Below, in pieces: positions 1 through 5,722 of a stretch of DNA of 7,318 bases. Within the stretch, counting starts at the first letter, position 1. The number at the start of each line of letters is the position of its first letter. The notes under the pieces were generated by a model. It searched no databases and was not told where the DNA came from. It saw only the letters and a list, made by a program, of their open reading frames with translations. A program made the position numbers and the translations under genes. This DNA is from Nocardioides sp. (GTDB lineage Bacteria; Actinomycetota; Actinomycetes; Propionibacteriales; Nocardioidaceae). The DNA lies in assembly GCA_030452025.1 (NCBI GenBank), contig JAKDNC010000176.1, forward strand, positions 1 through 7,318, written 5' to 3'.

Positions 1-680
1 ACGGTCTCGAGATCGTCGACGCTCCAGCCGACACGGTCGAGGACCTCGTCCTTGGACCAACCAGTCTTCTGGGTGATCAGGGAGGCTTCGTACTCGTTGG
101 AGAAGAGGATGTGGGCGCCGTCGATGAGCTGGCGGATCAGCGGGCCCTCACCGAAAGCGAGCTGCTGGGACGGGTCGGCCACGAAGCGGTAGCCGCGCTG
201 GCGGCACTCCTCGGTGTGGCGAAGCATCCCGTCCGGGTCGTCCGGACCGATCAGGACGTAGTCGGGCTCGCCGACCCGGTCCGCGATCGGCCTCAGCTCG
301 ATCTCGCGGGACTCGCTCATCGCGCCGGCGTAGAAGGAAGCGATCTGGGCGTGGGCGGCGTCGTTGGTGCACACGAAGCGCGCGGTGTGGCGCGACTCGG
401 AGACGTGCACGGAGTCGCAGTCGACGTTGTGGCGCTCGAGCCAGGAGCGGTACTCGGCGAAGTCCTCGCCGACGGCTCCGACCAGCACCGGACGGAGACC
501 CAGGTTGCCGAGCCCGAAGCTGATGTTCGCGGCGCAACCGCCACGGCGCACCTCAAGGTCCTCGACCAGGAACGAGACGCTCAGCTTGTCGAGTTGGTCG
601 ACCACGAGCGAGTCCGAGAACTTGCCGGGAAACGACATCAGGTGGTCAGTGGCGATGGATCCAGCGATCAGCAGCGACAT
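1..680 (-). CDS. adoK: PfkB-family sugar/nucleoside kinase, AdoK/CbhK-like (3' end cut off by window edge)
   Basis: The reading frame from the ATG at 680 stays open to base 1 and gives 226 N-terminal residues. The protein opens MSLLIAGSIATDHLMSFPGK, very close to what I recall of M. tuberculosis Rv2202c (adenosine kinase AdoK/CbhK, about 324 aa). The first PfkB signature, RRGGCAANISFG, is at residues 45-56; ADPSQQL (168-174) and FSNEYE (193-198) are also typical of this subgroup. The C-terminal GAGD catalytic motif and ATP-binding region, about 100 residues, lie outside the window, so activity cannot be judged. Family members phosphorylate adenosine or a sugar with ATP in the cytosol; the substrate is inferred from the mycobacterial relative. 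The start is fixed by an in-frame stop at 714-716 and by alignment with the homologue; a GTG at 690-692 is the only upstream alternative. No clear SD precedes the ATG. Confidence 0.88.
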   Translation of the reverse strand, partial: MSLLIAGSIATDHLMSFPGKFSDSLVVDQLDKLSVSFLVEDLEVRRGGCAANISFGLGNLGLRPVLVGAVGEDFAEYRSWLERHNVDCDSVHVSESRHTARFVCTNDAAHAQIASFYAGAMSESREIELRPIADRVGEPDYVLIGPDDPDGMLRHTEECRQRGYRFVADPSQQLAFGEGPLIRQLIDGAHILFSNEYEASLITQKTGWSKDEVLDRVGWSVDDLET

Positions 681-994
681 GCTGCCGCACACTACTAGTC
701 GGTACCGCTTCGTCTACTACAAGGTAACGATTAGCGTCGTTCGCATGAGCCAGAGTGCGCACCACAACCGTCTCCCCTACGACGATCCTGCGACCGTCCA
801 GGAGATGCACGGTGACTGCCGCGCAGCCACCTCGCACCTGCGCCTCCCGCCTCCTCGAGGCACCACACCCGCGCGCGCCCACGAGGCCACCCAGTGGTCC
901 GTGCCGGACGCCGCAGCACGCATGGCCGGAGCCATCCACCTACACCTGAGCTGAGTCCCGGCCCTCCCTTCAGCATCTCCCTCGGGACTCCTCA
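681..994. other. Intergenic stretch without a convincing gene
   Basis: About 310 bases separate the kinase start from the hairpin at 995-1045. The only frame of note is a plus-strand ATG at 745 running to a TGA at 952-954 (69 codons, beginning MSQSAHHNRLPYDD). By my count about four in five of its codons end in G or C. It has no SD at a workable distance (the nearest purine run, AAGG, ends at about 723), no recognisable domain, and a Pro/Ala/His-rich composition expected of random high-GC sequence. In M. tuberculosis I recall a plus-strand membrane-protein gene (Rv2203) at the equivalent position, but nothing here encodes membrane segments. I treat the ORF as unproven. The kinase promoter should lie at the left end of this stretch. 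Confidence 0.4.
689..694 (-). promoter_or_regulatory. Candidate -10 element (TAGTGT) for the AdoK-like kinase gene
   Basis: Read on the minus strand, TAGTGT fits the actinobacterial TANNNT -10 pattern. Counting its last T as -7, transcription would start at about 682, leaving a leader of only 2 nt before the ATG at 680. That fits the absence of an SD sequence. No good -35 is visible. A motif this short arises easily by chance. Confidence 0.3.
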
Positions 995-1045
995 GGACAA
1001 CACGAAGCCCCTCTCCGCTGAGCGGAGAGGGGCTTCGTGCTGTCC
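995..1045 (-). terminator. Strong hairpin, probable terminator of erpA
   Basis: Two 25-base arms, 995-1019 and 1021-1045, are complementary except for one A/C mismatch (1000 against 1040). This gives a stem of about 24 bp with a 3-nt loop (TGA, 1019-1021), with inner stem CCGC/GCGG and a run of CCCCTCTCC against GGAGAGGGG. It lies 50 bp past the erpA stop and upstream of the kinase gene on the same strand. No T run follows on either strand, as is common for actinobacterial terminators. Two weaker hairpins sit between it and erpA (1044-1060 and 1067-1081). It would separate erpA transcription from the kinase gene and would also stop any plus-strand transcript from the 745-954 region. Confidence 0.75.
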
Positions 1046-1095
1046 GGGTCCGGAGCCCGGCTGAGGTCAGGAAAGCCCTGATGTCGAGAGGAGGC

Positions 1096-1458
1096 TCAGT
1101 GGAACGAGTCTCCGCAGGCGCAGGATCCACCGGCGTTGGGGTTGTCGATGGTGAAGCCCTGCTTCTCGATGGTGTCGACGAAGTCGATCGTCGCGCCGCT
1201 GAGATAGGGGCCGCTCATCCGGTCGACGACCACGGAGACGCCGCCGAAGTCGGTGACGGCATCGCCGTCGAGCGTGCGCTCGTCGAAGAACAACTGGTAG
1301 CGGAGGCCCGAGCAACCGCCCGGCTGCACGGAGATGCGGAGCGCGAGGTCATCGCGCCCCTCCTGCTCGAGGAGACTCTTCACCTTCGAGGCAGCCACCG
1401 GGCTCAGGTTGATCTGGTCGGTGCGGTGCTCTGTGGTGGTTTCGACCTGCTCGGTCAT
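1096..1458 (-). CDS. erpA: A-type iron-sulfur cluster carrier/insertion protein ErpA (HesB/IscA family)
   Basis: The 120-residue protein is a full-length HesB/IscA-type carrier. It is expected to receive Fe-S clusters from the SUF machinery in the cytosol and pass them to apo-enzymes. The three cluster ligands of the family are present: Cys49 in PGGCSGLRY, and Cys113 and Cys115 in SCACGDSF at the C terminus. The core LSPVAASKVKSLL (18-30) and the strand around residues 74-95 also fit. The start at 1458 is chosen over an upstream in-frame ATG at 1527 because GGGAG (1464-1468 on the minus strand) sits 5 nt before it and because the extra 23 residues would not match the family. It lies downstream of the glycerate kinase on the same strand after a 109-bp gap, so it may have its own promoter or be co-transcribed. 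E. coli ErpA itself has a CGCG motif; the CACG form here is, to my recollection, usual in actinobacteria. Confidence 0.93.
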   Translation of the reverse strand: MTEQVETTTEHRTDQINLSPVAASKVKSLLEQEGRDDLALRISVQPGGCSGLRYQLFFDERTLDGDAVTDFGGVSVVVDRMSGPYLSGATIDFVDTIEKQGFTIDNPNAGGSCACGDSFH

Positions 1459-1567
1459 TCTGACTCCCAAGGTGCTTGTGGATATGGGCTCGTGGACATG
1501 CCCTGTTACCAAGCACAATGGTCGCACACTCTTGGTTATTCCTACACCGTTCGACGTCTACCGTGGC

Positions 1568-2647
1568 TCAATCACGCCGCGACCAGGTCCGCGCCGTGCG
1601 CTCAGCCAAATCTGCCAGCGCGCCGGAGGGATCACCCATCGCGCGCTCCTCCCCCACCAAGTCGACCATGGCATATGCAGACTCAACGCCCAGGGCACGC
1701 ATCTCGCGTGATCCGACCAACACCTGCCCGGCCAGGGCGATGCATGGCCGCAGCGCCTCCGCGGCGACCTCGGCGACGCCGTACGGCACCTTCCCCGAGC
1801 GGCTGGAGAAGTCGAAGGCCCCTTCGCCGGTGATCACCAGGTCGGCCCGGGCTGCGCGTCCGGGCAGGTCGACGGCGTCGCTGACCAGCCCGATCCCCGA
1901 GACCCGGGTCGCGCCGAGGAGCAGCAGTCCATACCCGAGTCCGCCCGCGGCGCCCGCGCCCTTCTCCAGGGAGGTACGTCGACCCGCGAGGTCGGCGAAC
2001 CGCTCGAGGATCGCGTCGACCCCGGCGATGAGCTCCTCGGGGATCCCTTTCTGCGGACCGAAGGTCTTGGTCGCCCCGAACAGGCCGGTGAGCGGGCTGT
2101 CGACGTCCGTCGCGGCGACCAGCTCGACCCCTATCTCCGGCCCGGGCGAGAACTGCCGGATCGCCTGCAGCATTGCGTAGCCCGCGTCCATCGGCACGTC
2201 CCCCACCGCGCCGAGCGCCTGCAGCATCCCGGCGCCAGCGTCGTTGGTCCCACTGCCACCGAGCCCCACGACCACGCGCCCGGCACCCGAGTCGATTGCG
2301 GCGCGCACGAGCTCGCCCACGCCGTAGGTCGAGCCACTCTGGACCGGAACGTCGCCCATCAGGTGAAGTCCACAGGCTTGGGCACTCTCGACGTAGGCGG
2401 TCTCCCCCACACACAGCACGGTGGCAGGCACCTCGCATCCGGTCGGGTCGGAGACCGTGGCAGCGAGCATCCTGCCGCCCAATGAAGCGTGCAGGACGTC
2501 GACGAAGCCCGGGCCGCCGTCAGCCATCGGGCAGAGATCCAACTCGTCGTCGGGAGCCCGACTGCGCCAGCCCTCCGCGATCGCCTCCGCGGCCTCGACT
2601 GCGGTCAGGGTCCCGGAGAACTTGTCCGGGGCGATCAGCACGCGCAT
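1568..2647 (-). CDS. Glycerate kinase (class II, GlxK/GarK family)
   Basis: The 359-residue protein matches class II glycerate kinases, which use ATP to phosphorylate D-glycerate (2-phosphoglycerate for most characterised members) and feed glycerate into lower glycolysis. Motifs in order: N-terminal APDKFSGTLTA (6-16), MADGGPGF (41-48), GLGGSGTNDAGAGML (128-142), ATDVDSPLTG (179-188), the hallmark FGPQKG (196-201), GAGAAGGLGYG (230-240), and ITGEGAFDFSSRSGKVPYGVA (272-292) near the C terminus. MADGGPGF differs from the MADGGEGT form of enterobacterial enzymes. Length is near the usual 360-380 aa. The ATG at 2647 begins MRVLIAPDKF, as expected for the family; upstream GGATGGGG is a plausible SD. 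It is divergent from the acetyltransferase gene across 89 bp and precedes erpA. Its pathway role is not shown by the context: there is no glycolate or allantoin gene here. In M. tuberculosis the similar Rv2205c also neighbours an ErpA-like gene. Confidence 0.9.
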   Translation of the reverse strand: MRVLIAPDKFSGTLTAVEAAEAIAEGWRSRAPDDELDLCPMADGGPGFVDVLHASLGGRMLAATVSDPTGCEVPATVLCVGETAYVESAQACGLHLMGDVPVQSGSTYGVGELVRAAIDSGAGRVVVGLGGSGTNDAGAGMLQALGAVGDVPMDAGYAMLQAIRQFSPGPEIGVELVAATDVDSPLTGLFGATKTFGPQKGIPEELIAGVDAILERFADLAGRRTSLEKGAGAAGGLGYGLLLLGATRVSGIGLVSDAVDLPGRAARADLVITGEGAFDFSSRSGKVPYGVAEVAAEALRPCIALAGQVLVGSREMRALGVESAYAMVDLVGEERAMGDPSGALADLAERTARTWSRRD

Positions 2648-2720
2648 GGCCCCATCCTGCCAGTCATGGCGAGAGAGGGCGATCGAGCTGCGGACCGCGA
2701 GCTACGGGTGGACCGTGGTG

Positions 2721-2729
2721 GGATGGAGG
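2721..2729 (+). promoter_or_regulatory. Ribosome binding site that fixes the acetyltransferase start
   Basis: GGATGGAGG lies 7 nt before the ATG at 2737. Two in-frame GTG codons at 2731 and 2734 are only 1 and 4 nt from it, too close for efficient initiation. The ATG is therefore the best start. Confidence 0.6.
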
Positions 2730-2736
2730 CGTGGTG

Positions 2737-3630
2737 ATGATCCGACCGATGCGCCCCGACGACGTCCCCCTCGTGGAGCGGCTCTCGGCCGTCGGCTTCC
2801 ACGAGCTCGACCAGCGCGTCCATCCTCGCGCGTGGCCGGACCCCGAGCTGCGCCCCGCCGAGCGCGCAGGCGCCTGGGTGCGGCGCACGTTTCACCTGCT
2901 GGAGACCGACCCCGGAGGCTGTTGGGTCGCGCAAGGCGGGGGCACAGGGGACACCGGGGACACCGAGATCGTCGGGTTCGCCACGTCCTTCACGCGTGAG
3001 CTGATGTGGGTCCTCTCCTCCTACGTCGTCCAGCCGGGTCTACAAGGCCAAGGCATCGGCGTGCAACTGCTCGCCGCCGCGCTCGAGCACGGACGTGGCT
3101 GCCTGCGCGGGATGCTGTCGGCATCCGATGACCCCAAGGCACTGCGCCGCTACCGCCTGGCTGGGTTCAGCTTCCACGCCCAGATGCTGCTCCACGGCGT
3201 CGTGGACCGCTCCCGCCTTCCCGTGGTGGACAAGATCCGTGAGGGATCGATCAGCGACCGTGACTTCATGGACTCCATCGACCGGCAGACCCGCGGGGCT
3301 GCCCACGGCCCCGACCACGAGTGGCTGGCACGCGAATATCCGCTCGTCGTGGCCGACCGCACCACCGGTTCCGGCTACGTCTACCTGCGCGGTGGTGCAC
3401 CACTGCTGCTGGCGGCAACCAACCGGCGTACCGCCGCAGACCTGATGTGGGAAGCGCTGGCATCGTCCCCCCAGGGAGCAGCCGTGGAGGCCGGGCACAT
3501 CACCAGCGCCAACGAGTGGGCGATCGACGTCGGCCTGGAGGCCCGACTGTCGATCCATCACCGCGGCTATCTCGCTCTGCGCCAGATGAAGCCACCGACG
3601 CCGTACCTGCACCATGGCTCCCTGCTCTGA
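2737..3630 (+). CDS. Two-domain GNAT-family N-acetyltransferase
   Basis: The 297-residue protein has an N-terminal GNAT domain (about 1-155) beginning IRPMRPDDVPLVERL. It contains strand beta4 SSYVVQP (94-100) and the acetyl-CoA pyrophosphate-binding motif QGQGIG (Q103, G106, G108) followed by the helix VQLLAAALEHG. DDPKALRRYRLAGFSF (131-146) is the usual late GNAT segment. The C-terminal half (about 160-297) has strand-rich sequence (YPLVVADRTTGSGYVYLRGG, 201-220) and resembles the second domain of YitH-type didomain acetyltransferases, where it completes the substrate pocket. The substrate is unknown. A short low-complexity segment, GTGDTGDTE (69-77), interrupts the domain just before strand beta4. 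The gene is divergent from the glycerate kinase and 96 bp upstream of nadA, which appears to have its own promoter. The stop codon lies inside a tandem repeat. Confidence 0.85.
   Translation: MIRPMRPDDVPLVERLSAVGFHELDQRVHPRAWPDPELRPAERAGAWVRRTFHLLETDPGGCWVAQGGGTGDTGDTEIVGFATSFTRELMWVLSSYVVQPGLQGQGIGVQLLAAALEHGRGCLRGMLSASDDPKALRRYRLAGFSFHAQMLLHGVVDRSRLPVVDKIREGSISDRDFMDSIDRQTRGAAHGPDHEWLAREYPLVVADRTTGSGYVYLRGGAPLLLAATNRRTAADLMWEALASSPQGAAVEAGHITSANEWAIDVGLEARLSIHHRGYLALRQMKPPTPYLHHGSLL
2947..2964 (+). repeat. 9-bp tandem duplication inside the acetyltransferase gene
   Basis: GGGGACACC occurs twice head to tail (2947-2955 and 2956-2964), encoding the repeated GDT of residues 71-76. It keeps the frame and lies in a probable surface loop. 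Confidence 0.7.
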
Positions 3631-3683
3631 CCCCTGCTCTGACCCCTGGGTCCTGACCCCTGGGCCCTGACCCTGGGCTCTGG
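3619..3683 (+). repeat. Imperfect 12-14 bp tandem repeat spanning the acetyltransferase stop codon
   Basis: About five degenerate units follow one another: 3619-3630, 3631-3642 (CCCCTGCTCTGA), 3643-3656 (CCCCTGGGTCCTGA), 3657-3670 (CCCCTGGGCCCTGA) and 3671-3683 (ending TGG rather than TGA). The acetyltransferase TGA (3628-3630) ends the first unit, so later units supply back-up TGA codons in more than one frame. Slipped-strand expansion is the likely origin. No role is evident. Confidence 0.8.
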
Positions 3684-3714
3684 CTCCTGCCTGCCGGGAG
3701 AAGTCCGGGCCGGA

Positions 3715-3720
3715 TAGCAT
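3715..3720 (+). promoter_or_regulatory. Candidate -10 element (TAGCAT) giving a leaderless nadA transcript
   Basis: TAGCAT fits TANNNT and ends exactly 6 nt before the nadA ATG, so with the last T at -7 the start of transcription would be the A of the ATG at 3727. No SD-like sequence lies just upstream of this ATG; the best purine runs (GGGAGAAG around 3696-3703) are more than 20 nt away. No strong -35 is seen, as is common for leaderless actinobacterial promoters. Confidence 0.5.
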
Positions 3721-3726
3721 CGCCGT

Positions 3727-4899
3727 ATGACGACTGTCGACCTTCCGCTTCTTCCGCTTGGCAAGGGAACCGACCTCAACACTGAACGCGGTGTCGAGTG
3801 TCCCGGAGACCTTCCGGCGCCCTCCGACCCCGATCTGGTCGCGCGCGCCAAGGTCGCCAAGGAAGCGCTCGGCGGATCAGTCTTCATCCTCGGGCACCAT
3901 TACCAGCGCGACGAGGTCATCGCCTTCGCGGACGTCACCGGGGACTCCTTCAAGCTCGCCCGCGACGCGGCAGCGCGACCGGAAGCGGAGTACATCGTCT
4001 TCTGCGGTGTGCATTTCATGGCCGAGTCCGCTGACGTCCTCACCAACGACAACCAGCGGGTGGTCCTCCCCGATCTGGCTGCCGGCTGCTCGATGGCCGA
4101 CATGGCCCGACTCGGACAGGTCGAGGATGCATGGGACGCGCTGGCCGATGCCGGTGTCCAGGACCAGGTGGTGCCGATCACCTACATGAACTCCTCGGCC
4201 GACATCAAGGCGTTCTGCGGCAGGTTCGGCGGAGCGGTGTGCACGTCGAGCAACGCGGACGTGGCACTCGAGTGGGCCTTCGCGCAGAAGCCCGACGCGA
4301 AGGTGTTCTTCTTCCCCGACCAACATCTGGGTCGCAACACCGCGGTGCTCAAGATGGGCATCTCCCTCGATGAATGCGTGGTGTGGAACCCGTTCCTTCC
4401 CAACGGCGGTCTCACGGCCGAAGAGTTGCACGCTGCGAAGATGATCCTCTGGAAGGGCCACTGCTCGGTACACGGCAAGTTCAGCCCCGACGTGGTCGAC
4501 GAGCTGCGCGAAGCGGATCCCGACATCAACATCCTGGTCCACCCGGAGTGCAAGCACGAGGTCGTCACCAGGGCCGACCTGGTGGGCTCAACCGAATTCA
4601 TCATCAAGACCATCGACGAGGCACCCTCAGGGTCGAGCTGGGCGATCGGCACCGAGCTCAACCTGGTCCAGCGGCTCGCGAATGCTCACCCGGACAAGAA
4701 GATCGCCTTCCTCGACCGGACCGTGTGCTTCTGCTCCACGATGAACCGGATCGACCTGCCCCACCTGGTCTGGACGTTGGAGTCGCTGGTGGCTGGCCAC
4801 GAGGTCAACGTCATCGACGTCGACGACGAGACCGAAAAGTTCGCCCACATCGCGCTCCAGCGGATGCTCGATCTCCCGGGGAGGGCCGCGCGGGACTGA
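3727..4899 (+). CDS. nadA: Quinolinate synthase NadA
   Basis: The 390-residue protein is full length for the longer NadA type of actinobacteria and Bacillus. The enzyme condenses iminoaspartate with dihydroxyacetone phosphate to quinolinate, the second step of de novo NAD synthesis, using an oxygen-sensitive [4Fe-4S] cluster in the cytosol. Visible motifs are ILGHHYQRDEV (54-64), FCGVHFMAESADVL (92-105), PDLAAGCSMAD (115-125), YMNSSADIKAFCG (153-165), VCTSSNA (171-177), FFPDQHLGRN (195-204), WKGHCSVHGKF (242-252), VHPECKHEV (271-279) and VCFCSTMNRI (333-342). By analogy with E. coli and B. subtilis enzymes the cluster ligands are probably Cys121, Cys246 and Cys336, and Glu274 in HPEC is the conserved active-site glutamate. 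The ATG at 3727 lacks an SD but fits a leaderless promoter. nadB and nadC do not follow, and nothing resembling them is in the window, so iminoaspartate must come from an enzyme encoded elsewhere. Confidence 0.96.
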   Translation: MTTVDLPLLPLGKGTDLNTERGVECPGDLPAPSDPDLVARAKVAKEALGGSVFILGHHYQRDEVIAFADVTGDSFKLARDAAARPEAEYIVFCGVHFMAESADVLTNDNQRVVLPDLAAGCSMADMARLGQVEDAWDALADAGVQDQVVPITYMNSSADIKAFCGRFGGAVCTSSNADVALEWAFAQKPDAKVFFFPDQHLGRNTAVLKMGISLDECVVWNPFLPNGGLTAEELHAAKMILWKGHCSVHGKFSPDVVDELREADPDINILVHPECKHEVVTRADLVGSTEFIIKTIDEAPSGSSWAIGTELNLVQRLANAHPDKKIAFLDRTVCFCSTMNRIDLPHLVWTLESLVAGHEVNVIDVDDETEKFAHIALQRMLDLPGRAARD

Positions 4900-5001
4900 C
4901 ACAGGCGTCCAAGCTCTCCGACACCTTGACCTACGACCTTTGGCTCGACTCGGAGGACCCTGTGACGAGACCGTTCAGAAGGCCAACGGAGTCCTGACCT
5001 C

Positions 5002-5049
5002 TTGTTGGAACGTTCGATCAAAGCGAGTCTTGCACGAACGTTCCAACAA
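5002..5049. repeat. Perfect 15-bp inverted repeat downstream of nadA
   Basis: Left arm TTGTTGGAACGTTCG (5002-5016) and right arm CGAACGTTCCAACAA (5035-5049) are exact reverse complements. Three further pairs form inside (CAA 5019-5021 with TTG 5030-5032) after a 2-nt mismatch, leaving an 8-nt loop. Each arm itself contains the 8-bp palindrome GAACGTTC. It lies 102 bp past the nadA stop and 85 bp past the pspAB stop, between convergent genes. It may be a two-way terminator, although it lacks a T tract and its arms are less GC-rich than the hairpin at 995-1045. A protein-binding dyad or a dispersed palindromic repeat is also possible. Confidence 0.8.
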
Positions 5050-5084
5050 CCAGGTCGCTTGCCGACCATTCCCTGGCCGAGCCC

Positions 5085-5106
5085 GCTGCTCTTGGGAAGA
5101 GGCAGC
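5085..5106 (-). terminator. Weak hairpin, possible terminator of the psp operon
   Basis: GCTGCTCTT (5085-5093) pairs with AAGAGGCAGC (5097-5106) with one bulged base and a 3-nt GGG loop. It lies about 30 bp past the pspAB stop on the minus strand. The stem is short and lacks a T run, so the call is tentative. Confidence 0.3.
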
Positions 5107-5134
5107 ATCGATGGCCTTGAAGCGATAGAGCAGG

Positions 5135-5707
5135 CTAGAGCCCGGGTGCGCCCCAGATCGCCAGCCAGCGCTGGAGGTCCTTCTCCATCGGCAGCTCGCC
5201 GGTGAGTTCGTCACGGATCTGGATCTCGAGCATGTTGTCGCGCTGTTCCTTGCCCGCAGGCACGAACGGGTAGAAGGTTCCCTGCTTGTAGAGGTAGACC
5301 AGCCCCGCCTTACGGCCTGACGCGTCACCAAAGGCGACCATCGAGCAGAGTAGCCCGGAGCCGAATCCCTCGGACTCGAGAGTCGTGTTGACCGCGTGCA
5401 GGTCAGTGCACAGCCCCGCTGTGTCGTCGGAGTCGCGATGGACGATCAGCCAGGTGAACCCGAACCCATCGGAGGAGACCTCCACGTCGGGAGCGTCCGG
5501 GTTGTTGTTGAGCAGGTTGACGATGTCGTCCTGGGTCTGCGCGAACGCCGCACCAGCAGCCCCCCGGAAGCACACCGAGCCACTGCCGGTGGGCGTCAGG
5601 CCGGCGGCTGTCTGCAGCGTGATCGCCGCACTCGGCACCAGGAACAGCGAGTCAAGGTTCGCCGGAGCCTGTTTGGTGCGCCCCAAGAGCGCGTCCAAGA
5701 ATCCCAT
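5135..5707 (-). CDS. pspAB: PspA-associated protein PspAB
   Basis: The 190-residue protein matches my recollection of the actinobacterial PspAB family along its length. It starts MGFLDALLGRTK, continues with a strand/helix-rich region (SVCFRGAAGAAFAQTQDDI, about 44-62; FGFTWLIVHR, 82-91; AGLCTDLHAVNTTLESEGFG, 97-116; GLVYLYKQGTFYPF, 135-148) and ends WLAIWGAPGL, a typical family terminus. It has no signal peptide, clear membrane segment or recognised catalytic motif, so it is probably cytosolic or peripheral. The family is defined mainly by its gene neighbourhood with pspA and htpX; its biochemical role is not established, and an adaptor or regulatory part in envelope-stress response is inference. 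It is the last gene of the operon. Its SD GGGAG (5716-5720) lies between the htpX stop and the ATG at 5707, with a 15-bp gap, which fits translational coupling. Confidence 0.88.
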   Translation of the reverse strand: MGFLDALLGRTKQAPANLDSLFLVPSAAITLQTAAGLTPTGSGSVCFRGAAGAAFAQTQDDIVNLLNNNPDAPDVEVSSDGFGFTWLIVHRDSDDTAGLCTDLHAVNTTLESEGFGSGLLCSMVAFGDASGRKAGLVYLYKQGTFYPFVPAGKEQRDNMLEIQIRDELTGELPMEKDLQRWLAIWGAPGL

Positions 5708-5722
5708 TCGAAATACTCCCGG

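Noticed and set aside
111..698. 195-codon plus-strand frame opposite the kinase gene
   Set aside because: The minus-strand frame gives a clear PfkB kinase closely resembling AdoK/CbhK; this one has no recognisable features.
1459..1527. Extended ErpA start at 1527 adding 23 residues
   Set aside because: The added sequence is not family-like, and the SD GGGAG at 1464-1468 serves the ATG at 1458.
1081..1833. 250-codon plus-strand frame across erpA and the end of glycerate kinase
   Set aside because: It is antisense to two genes with clear family motifs, and its second half is low-complexity Arg/Pro sequence.
2173..2736. Long plus-strand open frame that runs into the acetyltransferase from within the glycerate kinase region
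   Set aside because: The extra N-terminal part is Arg/Pro/Ser-rich nonsense antisense to glycerate kinase. The GNAT domain and a good SD both point to the ATG at 2737.
3040..3720. 226-codon minus-strand frame opposite the acetyltransferase
   Set aside because: It is antisense to a well-supported GNAT gene and its N terminus is just the translated tandem repeat (GSEQGSEQ). It has no domain or SD.
3877..4557. 226-codon minus-strand frame opposite nadA
   Set aside because: It mirrors the codon structure of nadA, a typical high-GC antisense artefact.
4926..4931. TTGACC as a -35 promoter element after nadA
   Set aside because: No -10-like hexamer follows at 16-19 bp and no plus-strand gene lies downstream before the convergent pspAB.
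5002..5049. LexA/SOS box reading of the inverted repeat
   Set aside because: The actinobacterial SOS box is CGAAC, a 4-nt spacer, then GTTCG. Here the half sites abut (GAACGTTC) or are about 20 bp apart, and neither flanking gene starts here.
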